The notes: generated from the sequence alone by a model not told the origin. A DNA stretch of 64,000 nt from Mytilus trossulus (GCF_036588685.1 NC_086378.1:77207127-77271126), one strand, 5' to 3'. Counted from the stretch's first letter, positions 23,796 through 37,789 are shown. Numbers and translations: made by a program.

Positions 23796-26700
23796 TCAAG
23801 TAGCACTAGATCCCAATTTGGCAAACTCTGTTGTTGCATCTTCCATATTGACACTTGGATTTAAACTGGAGGTCTTTTTCTGCTTGAAGAAAAATCACAA
23901 GGCATTACCACAATTTTAATTATATATTAACTCTTCCTGCATAAGAACTCAAACAATACAAAAATAATCCTTTTAACAATAAAAATTTAGAAATCTTTTA
24001 ATGTTGTCAAAAAGCTCCCATTATTATTTCTTTCTTTCCTTTACAATGTAACAGATGCATATCATACTAAACATCTCAAGTTTATATAATAATCTTGGGA
24101 CCGTTAATGGTTAATTATACAGCACGAGTTTTGCTCATTGTTGAAGGTTTAATAGTAGTCTCCTTGGCATTCACATCGAATATCACAAATATCAACTCGA
24201 CGCGGGTGTCACATGTAGAGCAGGATCTGCTTACCCTTCCGGAGCACCTGAGATAACAACCAGTTTTTGTGGGGGCCATGTTGCTTAGTCTTTAGTTTTC
24301 TTTGTTGTGTAATGTGTACTATTATTTGTCTGTTTGTCTTTGTCTTTTTCCTTTTTACCAGTTTGACTGTCCTTTTGGTATCGTTCGCCTCTCTTTGATG
24401 GTGTACTCCTTCTATTGAATTTTTGAAAAAAATCCCTAATTGGCAAAAAATGTTGGCTTTATATTCTATGACTATTGCATTTGGTCGCTACTACAGTCAC
24501 GTGGATCTAAAAGGAATACTACTCAATAATATTGCCCACAATTGATAATACTTTATCTTATTTGTTAATTACCAATTAAGTGAGTTAGTTTTTATCATGT
24601 GTCTATCATGCATAGTTTTTGTTTTAATCTATGTATTCTTTATTTATCTAAATGAAGAAAGAGTCTTGATTTTTTTTATGAAACAAATGAAACTTCAATT
24701 TCTTAAAGTCAGAAACTACGAGCATAGTTGTATACTAAAATTAGTCAGTACAAAATGATTTTAAAGTTCAAATTAATTGAACTTTGAAAGTTGGGAAAGT
24801 TTAGGTCAATTTAGTATTTAACCTGATTACTTTCATTTATTTTCTATTTTTTTACCGTGTTTGATCTTCTTTTTAGTGACAAGGTAATTGAAATATGCAG
24901 GTAGCTAATTGCAATCACAAATATAACCTAAAGTTTGTACAGATCATCTGTGCATAAAAAATATGTTCACAGACATGATAATTGTTGGAACTTTATTTCA
25001 GGGGATGTAGATTCCTTATGGCGTAACTACAATCCCGTTCCCTTCTACGGATTATGACCTACCGGGTTAGACTATTTACTGAGTTTGCAATAACATGAGC
25101 AACACAATAGGTGCCACATGTCGAGCAGGATCTATTTACCCTTCCGGAGCACCTAAGATGAACTCCAGATTTTGTGGGGTTTGTGTTGCTTAGTTTTTAG
25201 CTATCTTTGCTGTGTTTTTGTGCTATTTTTTGTCTGTCTGTCCTTCTATTTTTTAGCCATGGCGTTGTCAGTTTATTTTCGATTTATGAGTGAATATTCC
25301 TTTGGTATCTTTCGTTCCTCTTCTTTAACATGTGATCTGGCTATTTCCTGTTGTTTGATGTTTACTTTTGACCTATTTTCAAATTCAGAACTGAAATGAA
25401 CAGGATATAACGTTTTACTGTTGGGTACTTCCAAATTGATGTAATAAGTGACCTTGACCTTACCTGTGTATTCTTTACTGTTTTCTCTTCTTTTTTTGCA
25501 TCGCCTATCATTTCTTCTCTCATTTCGTCAAACTTTTTATCTGCCTCTTCTGTTTTTGATTTATTATTTACATTTATCTGAAATATGATAAAAACAGTTC
25601 ATCATATAACATAATTATAACACCTACTTGTTTCAACAGAGGTACTTAACATGACATATATTCTATGGAATACCAGAGCTGACTTTCAATAAAAAAATAT
25701 GCATGCAAGTTTAATAGCATTGAGTTGATAATCACAGAAAACGATGATGATGACGTCACAGTATGCTCCTTTAGAATTCAACTGTTTTTTTATTATTGTT
25801 TGTAAACCAAAATGAATCAACGATACGACTTTGGTCTGAAATGCATTTACAGAGCGCTGTTGAAGAATAAAACAATACTAGGTGTATGCTTTTAGAATAT
25901 TTGCGCAGAGTGCATTAATAAAATTACTCCTGTGAATTTTTAACAAAATAGACAAACTGCTTGAAGTCTCCGGGGACAATACAATACAAAACATAAATTA
26001 AAGAACGCATAACACCACGATCATGAAAGTGAAGAGGCGGAGGACAATTACACCAAAGTTTTGAAACAAATACGAAAAGATAAACAATAAGCCATAAAAC
26101 TCCATAGAAATTAAAATACTGAGCATTACGATTTATAATTCTTACTTTCTAGGCACTGGCTACGGTTACATGGAAATGTAACAATAATAAAAATATTATT
26201 GTTACATTGGAGACTAATTGCCGGAATGCAAAGTTGGGTCAGGAACTGATAAATTACGAATGTAACAATAATTATTGAGGTTACGGTTACATTGCGTTAT
26301 TGTTACATGAAAAACAGTAATTTACGATGGGACTAGTAATATGTACTAAATAATAAAAGTTAAAGACATTTATTTTATATTTACATTACATACCATTTAT
26401 TTACTGTAATTTTTAATTTTTAATTTACAATGACAATTTCTACAAATCCAGTAAGTGGTTTTTAAAGTCCGACACATTTTTGATGAACGAAATTATGTCC
26501 TCCACGGATATGTGTACATACAGAAGTTCTTAATATTTAAGTTATAGTTAGCAAACTTTGCTTTTGATGTATTAATTTGTGTCAAGTTGTATAGCTGTAT
26601 AATGAAATGTATGTCTTAATTTTTTGAAAATTGGTATAAAGTATAATGACAGTAATAAGAGTAGGTGTGCAGTTAAATACTTTAAAAAAAAAGTGAAACC

Positions 26701-27663
26701 ATTGAACTATATTTTTCGCCTTTGAACTCCTAATGATGAGTAGTATCTTTAAGAACATCAAAACCATTAACACGTAAAACTATTCAAGTTATACACCATT
26801 TGTTGAACAATATTATACTATTGTATTATTTATAAGTATTACAAATATTGTATAGTACATATGAAAGAATTAAGCAATACAACTATAGAAGATTTAAGTT
26901 TAATAAATCTAGGGTGCATTGCTGTTTTTCATGTAACAATAACGTAATGTAACCGTAGCCTCAGTAGTTATTGTTACATTCGTAATTAATCGGTTCCTCG
27001 CCCAACTTTCATTCCGGCAATTAGTCTCCAATGTAACAATAATATTTTTATTATTGTTACATTTCCATGTAACCGTAGCCAGTGCCTACTTTCTATTGAA
27101 CAAAAGTTTGAATACGCAATTCTTTGTTGCAAATTATACAGTTCAATCAATAATCACTACAAATGGAGGCAATAGCTGTAAAAAGTATGGTACTTTTTAT
27201 AAACAATAAGAAGCGAAAGATGCAATTACAAAAGGTTACAATTAAGAATCACTAAAAAGAATAGGTTTACAATATAATGGAATTTTATCATGACGACTGC
27301 GAGAGGTTTAGCTAGCTATAAAACCAGGTTTAATCCACCATCTTCTACATAAGAAAATACCTGTACCAGGTGGGGGATATGACAGTTGTTAACCATTCGT
27401 TTGATGTGTTTGAGCTTTTGATTTTGCCCTTTGATTAGGGACTATCCGTTTAGAATTTTTTCTCGGGGTTCAGTATTTTTGTGATTTTACTTTTTACTTG
27501 ATCCTGACTTTTTATTTGGCAAATATGTGAAATTTTTTAAATAGATTTTACTCACATGCTTTAAATTGGTTTTTACTGCTTGTGTCTTTGCCTTGTTGAC
27601 ACCTCCAGTTTTATTTGCCTTCTTTTGTTTTGGTTTTCGTCCTTGCTCTCTGGATCTCGCCAT
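23796..27663 (-). CDS. RBIS: RBIS-like ribosomal biogenesis factor, 3 exons, 101 aa
   Basis: Exons 27663-27556, 25577-25464 and 23879-23796, all phase 0 with GT-AG introns, give 101 aa; the human protein is about 100 aa. The N-terminus is very basic (MARSREQGRKPKQKKANK). It is followed by NKAKTQAVKTNLKH, which corresponds to the conserved NKAKxxxxxTNLK segment of RBIS (C8orf59). Exon 2 is a charged helix with KKFDEMREEM. Exon 3 holds NMEDATTEFAKL, matching the conserved C-terminal 'VDEATxxxALL'. RBIS is a small nucleolar protein that promotes ribosome biogenesis. Intron 1 houses a 935-bp transposon; intron 2 holds dispersed repeats. A tttatt (AATAAA on the minus strand) near 23693 may be the poly(A) signal. 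Confidence 0.85.
24180..24420 (+). repeat. Dispersed repeat in RBIS intron 2, copy 1
   Basis: Shares 'gagcaggatct', 'acccttccggagcacct' and 'ttgcttagt' in order with the copy at 25085-25345 about 900 bp away, in the same orientation. A more distant relative lies at 4320-4545. Confidence 0.7.
25085..25345 (+). repeat. Dispersed repeat in RBIS intron 2, copy 2
   Basis: Same family as 24180-24420. It includes 'gccatggcgttgtcagttta', paralleling 'gccgtggcgttgtctgttta' near 4470. Confidence 0.7.
26152..27086. mobile_element. Long-TIR non-autonomous DNA transposon (MULE-like), 935 bp
   Basis: Inverted termini of about 185 bp (26152-26335 and about 26910-27086) begin GGCACTGGCTACGGTTACAT and match at roughly nine positions in ten. 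They are flanked by a perfect 9-bp duplication, TACTTTCTA, at 26143-26151 and 27087-27095. Long TIRs with a 9-bp target duplication suit the Mutator-like group; the superfamily is inference. The TIRs themselves contain repeated TGTAACAATAA / TTATTGTTACA words. The centre (about 26340-26900) is AT-rich with no transposase. It sits inside intron 1 of the RBIS-like gene. Confidence 0.9.
27290..27520 (+). repeat. Dispersed repeat in RBIS intron 1
   Basis: Copy of the 'ataaaaccaggtttaatcca' family, including 'gattagggactatccgttta'; related copies at 18930-19150 and, inverted, at 20930-21055. Confidence 0.65.
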
Positions 27664-29820
27664 TTTCAGTTAAAACTAGAAAATGCAAATAAATTACTAA
27701 TGTGCATTGCAGTGTTTAAACAGAGACATATAGTATTATATGTCTCTGGTTTAAAGAATTCATACTTCTAAAATCTCTTAATTTTCAACAGAATTACAAT
27801 GCACAATGTTCCAAATATAGCAAGAACTTATGTTTTCACAAAACATTGTTCTTCCTATTTTCTCTATCTCACATCGACTGTATAACCAAAACAAATTACA
27901 TCTTGTAGAAATGTATTCATTGATGCCCTAAAATATTTGGTACGAAGAAAAGGTAAGGGAGATAATTTTGTTGTCATTATTCTAAACTTGAAAATAACTC
28001 GTGTTAACTCCCTTTGAAATACGCATTAAAGTAAACTGCATCTTGAATAACGAGGTAGTATACAAATTATAAGTTGAAATGAATATACATAGTAGTTTGT
28101 TCGTTCGTCTGTCTATTCGTTCGTTTGGTTTTCGATCATTGTTAATCATTATACGTTAGCTGCAACCTGTAATATTTCCTAACGAATAGATCATATGATT
28201 TACAAGCAAAGTGCGACCATATTTCGATGATTGGGAAAATAAATTACTGTATCACTGATGTACAATTAACACTGCAAAAGAAAAGCCCATGAACGTGATT
28301 GGTCATGTAGTGTTCAACGAGTACATCTGTCCGCGTTGGGTTTTTTCTTTACATTAAAGAAGTTACTTTGATTTAAAGAGATATGTTGAAAATAAAAATT
28401 GTAGATCATTGCAATTATATTATAATTATAATTGTATTTTCTGCATCGTATCAAACGTTCTTGTATAATGTTTTCCATTTGTTATATCTGAACTTTTTAT
28501 AACTTGCTATTTGCTATGCGGTCATTGGTTTTGCTCATTGTTGGAGACCCTATTGTTTCCCTTTGACCTATAATTTCTACGTCATCTGGTCTCTAATGTA
28601 AAGTAATTTTGTTGGCAATCATATCACATCTTATTATTTTATACTACTTGGGATTCATTTTGATTCGTTTGGTACCAATTTTAGTGGAATTCGTCCTCTA
28701 AGGAACTACGAAATTTAAGGTTCAACGAATTTCATATTTTTCATAGAAATGTATGCAGGCTTTAGCTTAAAAACACGAAATCTACTATCCACGAACATTT
28801 CATTTAGTTTGTAAAAATTAAATTGTTAACGTTATAGCAAACTTTTCATTCACGTTACTCGAATTCAAAGTTCCAATATCCCATCGGACGTAATACTGAT
28901 GTGTGCGTTTAACATCAATATAAGCAAAAATGATTCCTCCCATAGAGGTCAAAAATTGTAAAAGTTCTATACCGCGGCTAGTAGTTGAATACATTTTTCA
29001 AATATTCTTCAAACACCTTTGTGTTTTACTATCAAAGAAATTTGTAAAAAAGGCGTATTTGAATCATTTGAAATTATAATTTAAACTTTTCATTTAACCA
29101 TTTAACAAAAAAGGAACAACAGACAAATATTTGAACAATTTTGTATGAACAACCATTACAGAGTGAACTTCACAGCAAATTGAAGTTTTACAAAGATTCC
29201 AGTATGTTCCCCGTATATCAAATGTCCACTTAATAACATGTTTACCTTCAAAAACATAACTATTTGTTCTGATTAATGGGCTTATTTCAACACTTAAGAT
29301 TCGTTTTTCTGATGTCTTGAACAGTATAGCCTTTCGTAGTTCTAAAAAATTAGAAATGATTTACAATAGATGTCGATAAAGGTTAGGTCGTAAGTCATGG
29401 ATGGATTAACCAAGGTCAAATTTCATTCATAAAATTAAATTTGATAGCAAAAATTTTAAACCTACATTTTGTAGACGTTCTATCTGATAACTTAACAATG
29501 GTCACTAAACAGTGGTGGTCGGATCTGTCAAGATGGCACGTATAGTGTTTATTTTATCTAATGACAAAATCAGTGCTCTACTCATATAGCAATTCATTGA
29601 ACATATATTTATTTATTTTTCACTTCAAATCGTTTAGTTGTAGAAATGTTTTGGTGTCAAAAATCTCGACAAAATGTGTGTACTTTTCAGAAACATTTAA
29701 GGACAAGTATCTCCTTCTTATAACGAAAACAATTGCAATGTCAATCACTAATTTGCAAAACAAGAATATAAACAAATATAGAATTCCATGAAAATTTCTG
29801 TAAAGCAGTTGTGCCCTTTT
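27664..29820. other. Upstream of the RBIS-like gene; no gene seen
   Basis: AT-rich. Near 28500-28640 there is a degraded copy of the 'ttggcaatcat' repeat. No paired splice sites with a recognisable protein were found on either strand. Confidence 0.4.
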
Positions 29821-29832
29821 TTCCTTTATGAG

Positions 29833-30002
29833 GGGCCTGATGGATTATTTTCGTTCTTCGTGATCGGCGCATTTTCGCTATCGTAATCCGTTTTTCTACA
29901 GATTTTTTTTCGTGATCCGTGATCATGGAAATATATTTTATGTGAATCGTGATTGAGAAAAAAATGCTCGTGAATCGTGATGAGATCCACCCCATCAGGC
30001 CC
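29833..30002. mobile_element. 170-bp MITE
   Basis: Ends are GGGCCTGATGG and CCATCAGGCCC. The flanks are CTTTATGAG (29824-29832) and CCTTATGAG (30003-30011), a 9-bp duplication with one change. The interior is built from 'cgtgatc'/'gaatcgtga' words. The open frame running through it is incidental. Confidence 0.75.
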
Positions 30003-30011
30003 CCTTATGAG

Positions 30012-32208
30012 ATGTAAGCCGTTCCTGCTATCTTCAACTCAATCTTACGTTGCATCGATTGAGTTGAAACGCCAAAAAAAAAGGGAGCAACCAGTAACAT
30101 AATTATATAAACTTGATTCAGTCTGACCAAAATTTATTGTAAATTACAGGTGTTCCACAAGGTGTGTAACACCTCACTTTTATGTTGAGTATATGACATA
30201 CTGTACAGCTTTTAAGGGTGTTTCTTGTGCCATCATTGATAGAGACCAGGCGACGCTGCTGAGTAGCTGTTGGGTAAGGATCTGACCTTGTTTCATAGGA
30301 GCCTTGACCATTATAAGGAATTAATCAATATATCAAGAATTAATTACATTTCTGTAAAGTTAAATATATTGCTCAACTTATGAATTGTAGCCTGTCACGT
30401 ATTTTTTTTAGAATGCACACGTGTATCTTACTTTGTTAATAAAAGCTTCACCAATATAACTTATTTTATTATCCCTATCAAGGATTTTTATTGTAAAAAC
30501 TATAAAAGAAAAATCTCCACCCCATGCCTAACAATAAAAAAGACATATAAAGACATAATTATTTGACTGAATGAAATTGTAACCATTTGACAAACGATTT
30601 CATTACAAGCAGTTAATACTGTGATACTTTTACTATACCAATTAGGCTATTATCGGATTTCTTGTCTAAAACAGGACAAACAGTTCTGTGTGTGTGATTG
30701 TACTATTGTAAATGAACCTGCGCAACACATACACAGTCTGGTGCAAAAGTTATTAACTATACTTTTCAATAGACTTTGAAATATATGTGTTGCCCCAGTC
30801 TTCAAATTAAGTTGCTAATATACATCAGTTGATACAATAACTCATTAAAACAAGTTAAAAACATCGTAGAATGATAAGTGGGTCCAATGCATACACTAGA
30901 AACCTGATAGGGGCGGGCAAATGCATACCACAGATACATGATAGGACCTATATGCATACATCAGAAACATAAATGGGGCCAATATATTCCATTCACACAT
31001 GCTGGGGTCAAAGAGATAGTTCACGAGTGCTTGAATGGATTCGTAAAGTCGGCTCGGGGAATTCAACTTGTTGTTGTAATGCATACCATAGACACATGAT
31101 AGGAGCATATGCCTAAGCATTGTCATATTTCTATTCATCTTCAAACGGTACAGTTACATGTCTGAATACACAATTTTACAATGTCATTCTTAATATGATT
31201 CTTGATGAATACAAAGAAATGGAGGAATACATTAATGAAACAACAAAAAAATATTGTTCCTGACAAGCATCGAACCATTAAGAAACTAAATTTCATGACT
31301 CCAATCATATTTAGAAGCAAGAATATGTATCTCTCTGAAATATCATTTGATAAAAACTGGTTGGAATTCATTTTTCCTTCGTAGAATTTTGTGCTCCCGA
31401 CGTACCCTTTGGCCGTCTGTCCGCCTGTCCTTCTGGAATTGTTCGTCCCATTTTTGTTTCCGCACTCTAACTGAAGTTATTCTCATCAAATTCAATGACA
31501 CTCATACACAATGTTAAGAACAGGCAGGGTTCGAATTTTGGATAGTTAGTCTTTTAGAGTAATGCCCCTTTTTAACTTGGAAAATTACAAACTTGAGCGA
31601 GGGATCAGCCTCGGACACATTCTTGTTTTATTTTGGGTATATATATATCTATCGAATATTAACACTAGATTCTAAAATATTTCATTTTAACTATCTAAAA
31701 GTATCCTACTTTATCAAGAGTTATATATGAACTTTATTCTTTTATAACTACAATTCCAACAATAAAACTGAAATTAAATGAAATAACTGTGAAATAAAAT
31801 GAAATTCCATCTACTTAATGAGATTTTTTTAACAACGTTAATACAGTCGAGATAATGTGTGTTACAAAGATCCAATCATTCTTTACCTATACAGTCGGTT
31901 TCTTGTTTAAAAAATGTGGGTTAATATACTTTATAACATTTTAAATGCAAGAATTCATAGTTGAAAACTTCAAAAGTTTAATGGTTATTTTTTAACTTGT
32001 AAAATGATTTATACCACGTGATACAGGTATACACACAATACAGTGCATACGGTTAAAACTGTCTTCACCTGTTTGGATTTATTATTACTTTTGCAACTTT
32101 TATATCTTTATTCCTTGTGGATGTAGACTTTTAACTTTTATTTCTGACAGATGGTTTTATAACAAATTATTGCCATGTGAAGTTTTCATAAGAAAAAATA
32201 ATACAAAC
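30012..32208. other. Intergenic, no gene seen
   Basis: AT-rich DNA. A repeat end at about 31385-31640 contains 'ggccgtctgtccgcctgtcc' and 'atcagcctcggacacattct', the inverted form of the ends seen at 40375-40470. No coding exon was recognised. Confidence 0.4.
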
Positions 32209-32248
32209 ATGCGGATGTTAATATTTGTCTATGTATTCCTTTCTGCAG
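32209..32248 (+). CDS. Signal-peptide exon (exon 1) of the beta-lactamase-like gene
   Basis: ATG opens MRMLIFVYVFLSA and the exon ends at CAG/GTATGT, a near-consensus donor, in phase 1. The next phase-1 acceptor joined to a suitable frame is at 41585/41586 (tttctttatctactttcag). The join yields MRMLIFVYVFLSAATAQQ, a textbook signal peptide with an ATA cleavage site. An acceptor-like site at 32150 suggests a 5' UTR intron. The link across a 9.3-kb intron is inferred from phase and from the quality of the joined signal peptide. Confidence 0.6.
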
Positions 32249-33659
32249 GTATGTAAATTATAATATGCAATTTAGAGTATGCTATCATGGTTTATTCCTA
32301 ATTGTTTGAAGGCTTGTGTTCGGCTCTTTTTTTTTTTTTACCTTTACGGCTTTAGAGCATAATATCAAACAAATCATTCACAGCGGATTAAATCAGGTTA
32401 AAAACGTTTCTTTTTACAGAGCCAACTAAGTCATGCTAAACGCCGTTTTCTCTATACATTTGACTCTATTCGATGAATATTATATATCTATATTCTGATA
32501 AATTTCATAATTGATAAACGCTCGTTATAACCCCCTAACTCGCATATTGTCTCCCTATTTCATTTTTTTCTCCATTAATTTGAGAAACGTATTAAATTAA
32601 AATGTACTTTTAATCCATCAGATAAGATGCTTAAAAACAGCAGCCCCTTTGACCTTCCATGCGTGGGATTGTCCCCTTGAAGGATATACGTGTTTTCAGA
32701 ATACAGATCAAAGGGAAAAAACAACTAGGTGCACTCCAAGCTATAAGAGGGAGCTTTTAACTTTAACTTTTGATTTTAAAAGTAAAAAAAACAACAATCT
32801 GCACGTCGGTATATATTTTAAAGTATACATCCATCGGGGGATTTTCATATATAGTACATGCATATATTATCATATTGTTTAGTACGTATCTAATTAATTC
32901 GGTTGGATGTAACGGTGTCATTTCTTTCCTTATGAGTTATGTAAGATGTCAAGCCTAAGAAAAAAGGCAAGATTTATTATCAGAATTAATTATGTTCGTG
33001 TAATAAACTTCGACATTATCATACAATACAATGATCTTGCAGTATTTTCTATTATAATAGAAATTGTATTCAACTAAGAGTGTACACGTTAAAATGTCTC
33101 GTCTGATAATCATGATAATGATAGCATTTTATGTCAAGTTTTTAAGTTAAGATGCACCTTACCAGACAGACCATGATACCCTTATTGCATACACCAAAGA
33201 AGTTGACATATTGCTTATAATATAATTAGAAACGAACACAATCACGAAAAAGTTAACGTTGACCAATGAACCATGAAAATGAGGTCAATGTCAATTGAAC
33301 TCTGCCATACTGACATATGCACCTGACAATCAACATGTTTGACCAATCGCGTATACTATCTGGAAAATCCGGATTTTATCACGAAAACTAAAATATGAGA
33401 ACTGATTTATGAAATAAGGACCAGGGTCAAGTGAATCCAATCTCGGACTGAAAAATATACCATGTTATCGTATTGCGGCTCATATCGAGAATATTACACG
33501 ATGAAAACCCTATTTTAAGCAATAGTTGTCTGTGTTATGATCTAGGGTTTCGTTATGTTTTTCTGTTGGCCATGGGTAGGGCCCGTCTTTCTCAAAATTA
33601 AGGTTCAAGTCGATTTTAAATTGGTCTAGCCTGCTTTGTTTGCATGATATAAACCTGAT

Positions 33660-35640
33660 GCTCCGCAGGGCGTAACTTTATACGACCGCAGAGGTTGAAC
33701 CCTGAACGGTTGGGGCAAGTATGGACACAACATTCAAGCTGGATTCAGCTCTAAATTTGGATTGTGATTAAATAGTTGACACAGCATAGGTTTCTGACAC
33801 AGAATGAATGTGTTCTAATGAACTTTAAATTTTTGTTTTCTCTTAGAGCAATTCACTATGCTGTTGAATATCAATCCTCTCAAAAAAATGTTTGAAGAAA
33901 TTTTCTTTTTATTTATGAAATTTCAAATGAGAAAAATTGAACCCATTTTTTTTAATCACATCCCCCTTTCCCTTATTCCAAAACTAATCTCAATTAAAAT
34001 TTCTAATGGAGTTTGCAACAATAACTACTCATTTAAATACATCATAAAATATTAAGATGTAAAAAAAACTGCTTGTTATCACTGAATGGTAAAGATTATT
34101 CTAATTTATCAGTTGGTAGTAAAAAGTGAATATACATTGTATATTGAATATAACAAAGATTTAAGTTGATTCTGGACAAAGAAAGATAACTCCAATTAAA
34201 TAAAATTCTTGCTATTGCACAAAATAGTGAAATTAGATATTTCTTGCTTACTATTCTGGACAAAGAAAGATAACTCTAATTAAAAAAAATTGCTATTTCA
34301 CAATGTTGTGCTATTAGATATTTCTTGCCATTGCGCAATACTGTGCAATTGAAAAGACTTGCTATTTCACAATACTTAATATAATAATTTTTTATCCTGA
34401 TTTGGACCAACTTGAAAACTGGGCCCATAATCAAAAATCTAAGTACATGTTTGGATTCAGCATATCAAAGAACCCCAAGATTTCAATTTTTGTTAAAATC
34501 AAACTAAGTTTAATTTTGGACCCTTTGGACTTTAATGTAGACCAATTTGAAAACAGGACCAAAAATGAAGAATCTACATACACAGTTAGATTTGGCATAT
34601 CAAAGAACCCCATTTATTCAATTTTTGATGAAATCAAACAAAGTTTAATTTTGGACCCCGATTTGGACCAACTTGAAAACTGGGCCAATAATCAAGAATC
34701 TAAGTACATTTTTAGATTCAGTATATCAAAAAACCCAACTGACTGATGTTTTGTCAAAATCAAACTAAGTTTAATTTTGGACCCTTTGGACCTTAATGTA
34801 GACCAATTTGAAAACGGGACCAAAAGTTAAGAATCTACATACACAGTTAGATTCAGCATATCAAAGAACCCCAATTATTCAATTTTGATGAAATCAAACA
34901 AAGTTTAATTTTGGACCCTTTGGACCCCTTATTCCTTAACTGTTGGGACCAAAACTCCCAAAATCAATACCAACCTTCCTTTTATGGTTATAAACCTTGT
35001 GTTTAAATTTCATAGATTTCTATTTACTTATACTAACGTTATGGTGCAAAAACCAAGAAAAATGCTTATTTGGGTCCCTTTTTGGCCCCTTATTCCTGAA
35101 CTGTTGGGACCTAAACTCCCAAAATCGATACCAACCTTCCTTTTGTGGTCATAAACATTGTATTTAAATTTCATTGATTTCTATTTACTTAAACTAAAGT
35201 TATTGTGCGAAAACCAAGAATAATGCTTGTTTGGGCCCTTTTTTGGCCCCTAATTCCTAAACTGTTGTAACCAAAACTCCCAAAATCAATACCAACCTTT
35301 CTTTTGTGGTCATAAACCTTGTGTCAAAATTTCATAGATTTCTATTAACTTATACTAAAGTTATAGTGCAAAAACCAAGAAAATGCTTATTAGGGACCTT
35401 TTTGGCCCCTAATTCCTAAAATGTTGGAACCAAAACTCCCAAAATCAATACCAACCTACCTTTTGTGGTCATAAACCTTGTGTTAAAATTTTATAGATTT
35501 CTATTCACTTTTACTTAAGTTTGAGTGCGAAAACTAAAAGTATTCGGACGACGACGACGACGACGACGCCGCAGACGACGACGCCAACGTGATAGCAATA
35601 TACGACGAAAAATTTTCAAATTTTGCGGTCGTATAAAAAT
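33660..35640 (+). mobile_element. About 2-kb element bounded by inverted TTTATACGACCGCA
   Basis: TTTATACGACCGCA near 33677 is mirrored by TGCGGTCGTATAAA near 35623. Inside are two tandem zones: about 34380-34925 (a pair of alternating blocks containing 'ttgaaaactgggcc' and 'aaacaaagtttaattttgga') and about 34915-35520 (four units of about 160 bp with 'ttcctaaactgttgg' and 'ataccaaccttccttttg'). A GAC-rich stretch (35547-35590) precedes the right end. It lies inside the long intron of the beta-lactamase-like gene. The 114-codon frame at 34402-34746 is a product of the tandem blocks. Confidence 0.7.
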
Positions 35641-37064
35641 TAAAAAAAGTTGGACAGACGTAAGAAATGTTGGTGATGTTGGACTAAATTATAAATCACC
35701 ACAAACGTGAAAGTATACAAAAACAGTTTCGGCAATTTAAAAACCATATCCTGTTTATACAAGCAAAATGAATAAATCACCTGAATATACAAGTTTTGAT
35801 ATAAATTGGAAATTTCATAATTATTTTCGACAAGGTGTAAAAACTATGTTTAACGAGGCTAGCAATTAATTACAGTAAACAAAGTAGTCTACAAAAATAG
35901 CTTTTTATTGATGTACTCTTGTTAAATTCCACGTGCCTCCAATTAAATATCGAATCGCTTAAGTCGCTTATAAATTATTATTGCGTGCATTCTTGAAAGT
36001 TTTCATGGTTTTACGTCATATCAACTTCAATAAATATGTCCATGTTTTTTCGTTTCTGTTTGCACCAAAACTTTGTGCACGCAAACCACAAAACAAAATG
36101 TGCAAAATCTTTAAATGTAATTAAAACTTAAAACAGGTTTTGAATGAGTAATTACAAAGTCGAATAAAAGTCGATTGAAATAACAAATATCCTTTCTCGT
36201 CCTTTTACTCGCGGAAAAGTAAGAATAATAGATTTCGATCTCTCTATGCATTTGTGTTTGTGTAAAATGTATATAAGACCACAATGTCATTAGACTGGTA
36301 CATACTTTATCCGCGATCTCTTTATTCTGTAACAACCACGAACGGGTTTGAAAGAATTTTCTTTACAATATTTAAATCTGATGTCCCAAGACCCAATTCA
36401 TCTGCCAAGCTAAAAATGTCACAAGTCGATTTTAAATATACAATATGAATGCACGACGTATTAAATGAACCAAGAAACGACAAATAACCTGGCAGGTCTC
36501 ATTGTTATACGTACAATGACGTCCGTTTTATCTTTAATCGCCGTGTAATTTTTTGGTGAAATTGTCTGATAGAATTACTAAAACAGACTTACAAATTGAA
36601 AAATATTAGACAGAACCACACCTTTAATAAAAGATGCCATATGAGATTACAATGCAATCGTTCAATCATGTGTTACCACAAACTAGGCCTCAAAACAGAC
36701 AATGTATATGATAGATATGTACCTTATAAAACTTCAAAAAGCTATTATTAAAGTTCAGGTTGTTTTTTTCAAATATTGAAACTTTTAATTAAAATATGGT
36801 CTGGTCCATTTTCCTATAAAAGTTTATCATATCAGAATGATTAATTCACATAGAGCTCAAATGAACAAGAAACACAATGCATGTTCACACCAGCACAGAT
36901 TCATTTTACTTGGCTTTAGTATATATCTTACTTTAGATAAATTTTCACTTAACCTTTATACTGGCTAAATCTGATCCGATGATATTAGCATTTTTAACAG
37001 TCACTGACTTTAATACTGCAAGTGATATTGCAATATATAATAATGATTTGTGTATATTTATTGT

Positions 37065-37170
37065 ATTAGATATAGGAAGATGTGATATGAGTGCCAATGA
37101 GACACCTCTCCATCAAAATAACAATTTATAAAAGTAAACCATTATAGGTCAATGTACAGCCTTTGCTTTT
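37065..37170 (-). repeat. 'gccaatgagacaactctcca' repeat, inverted partial copy
   Basis: Reads 'gaagatgtgatatgagtgcc' and 'accattataggtcaatgtac'; it is the reverse of the 3' end of the copies at 37790-38275 and 63240-63590. Confidence 0.65.
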
Positions 37171-37789
37171 CTTTCTCTATATGCACGACTGTAGTACAAC
37201 TTTGTGGCTAAGAATTAGATATAAATTAAAAATGATTTCATCTTCTATTGTCGTTTTTGTATTATCTTATAATGGACGTTAAACAGATTGGTGATTCCAC
37301 ATTCAACGTATGACAGCAGACTACCGACACACACAAGACAAATGAAAACTTTTATATGATTCTGAAATGAAGAAAGAGGGAAATTGCACATATTGTTCCA
37401 TTCATCACTGCCTTAAATAACATATACCGTGTTTAATACCGCAATACAACTTTATGAAAGTAAACATTCCGCTCAAATGTTGAATTTGTGTTATTCAAGA
37501 TAAACTTGCTCTGTGCTAAATCAGAGTAGTGGGATGCATTCTTTAAAAGGTACTGTTAACGTTTTTCAGGACAAATTTTTTTTTCTCTCCGACTGTTTAC
37601 GATGTTCCACTAAATAAATTGGATGTTGGATGTGTACTGATTGATAAATTTAGTCTTAGATGCAAGATTTTTTAATTAGTCGTTATTGGCTTTGAACTAG
37701 CTGTTCGTAGCTGCGACAACTCTTAGATCTGTACTGTTGTACTGTCATACATCATGCACTGTCACAGGGTAGAGGGAGTACTGAAGGAC

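Noticed and set aside
34402..34746. 114-codon open frame with internal peptide repeats (QLENW...SKNP)
   Set aside because: It is translated from the tandem DNA blocks of a repeat element in an intron; the frame is lost in the neighbouring units.
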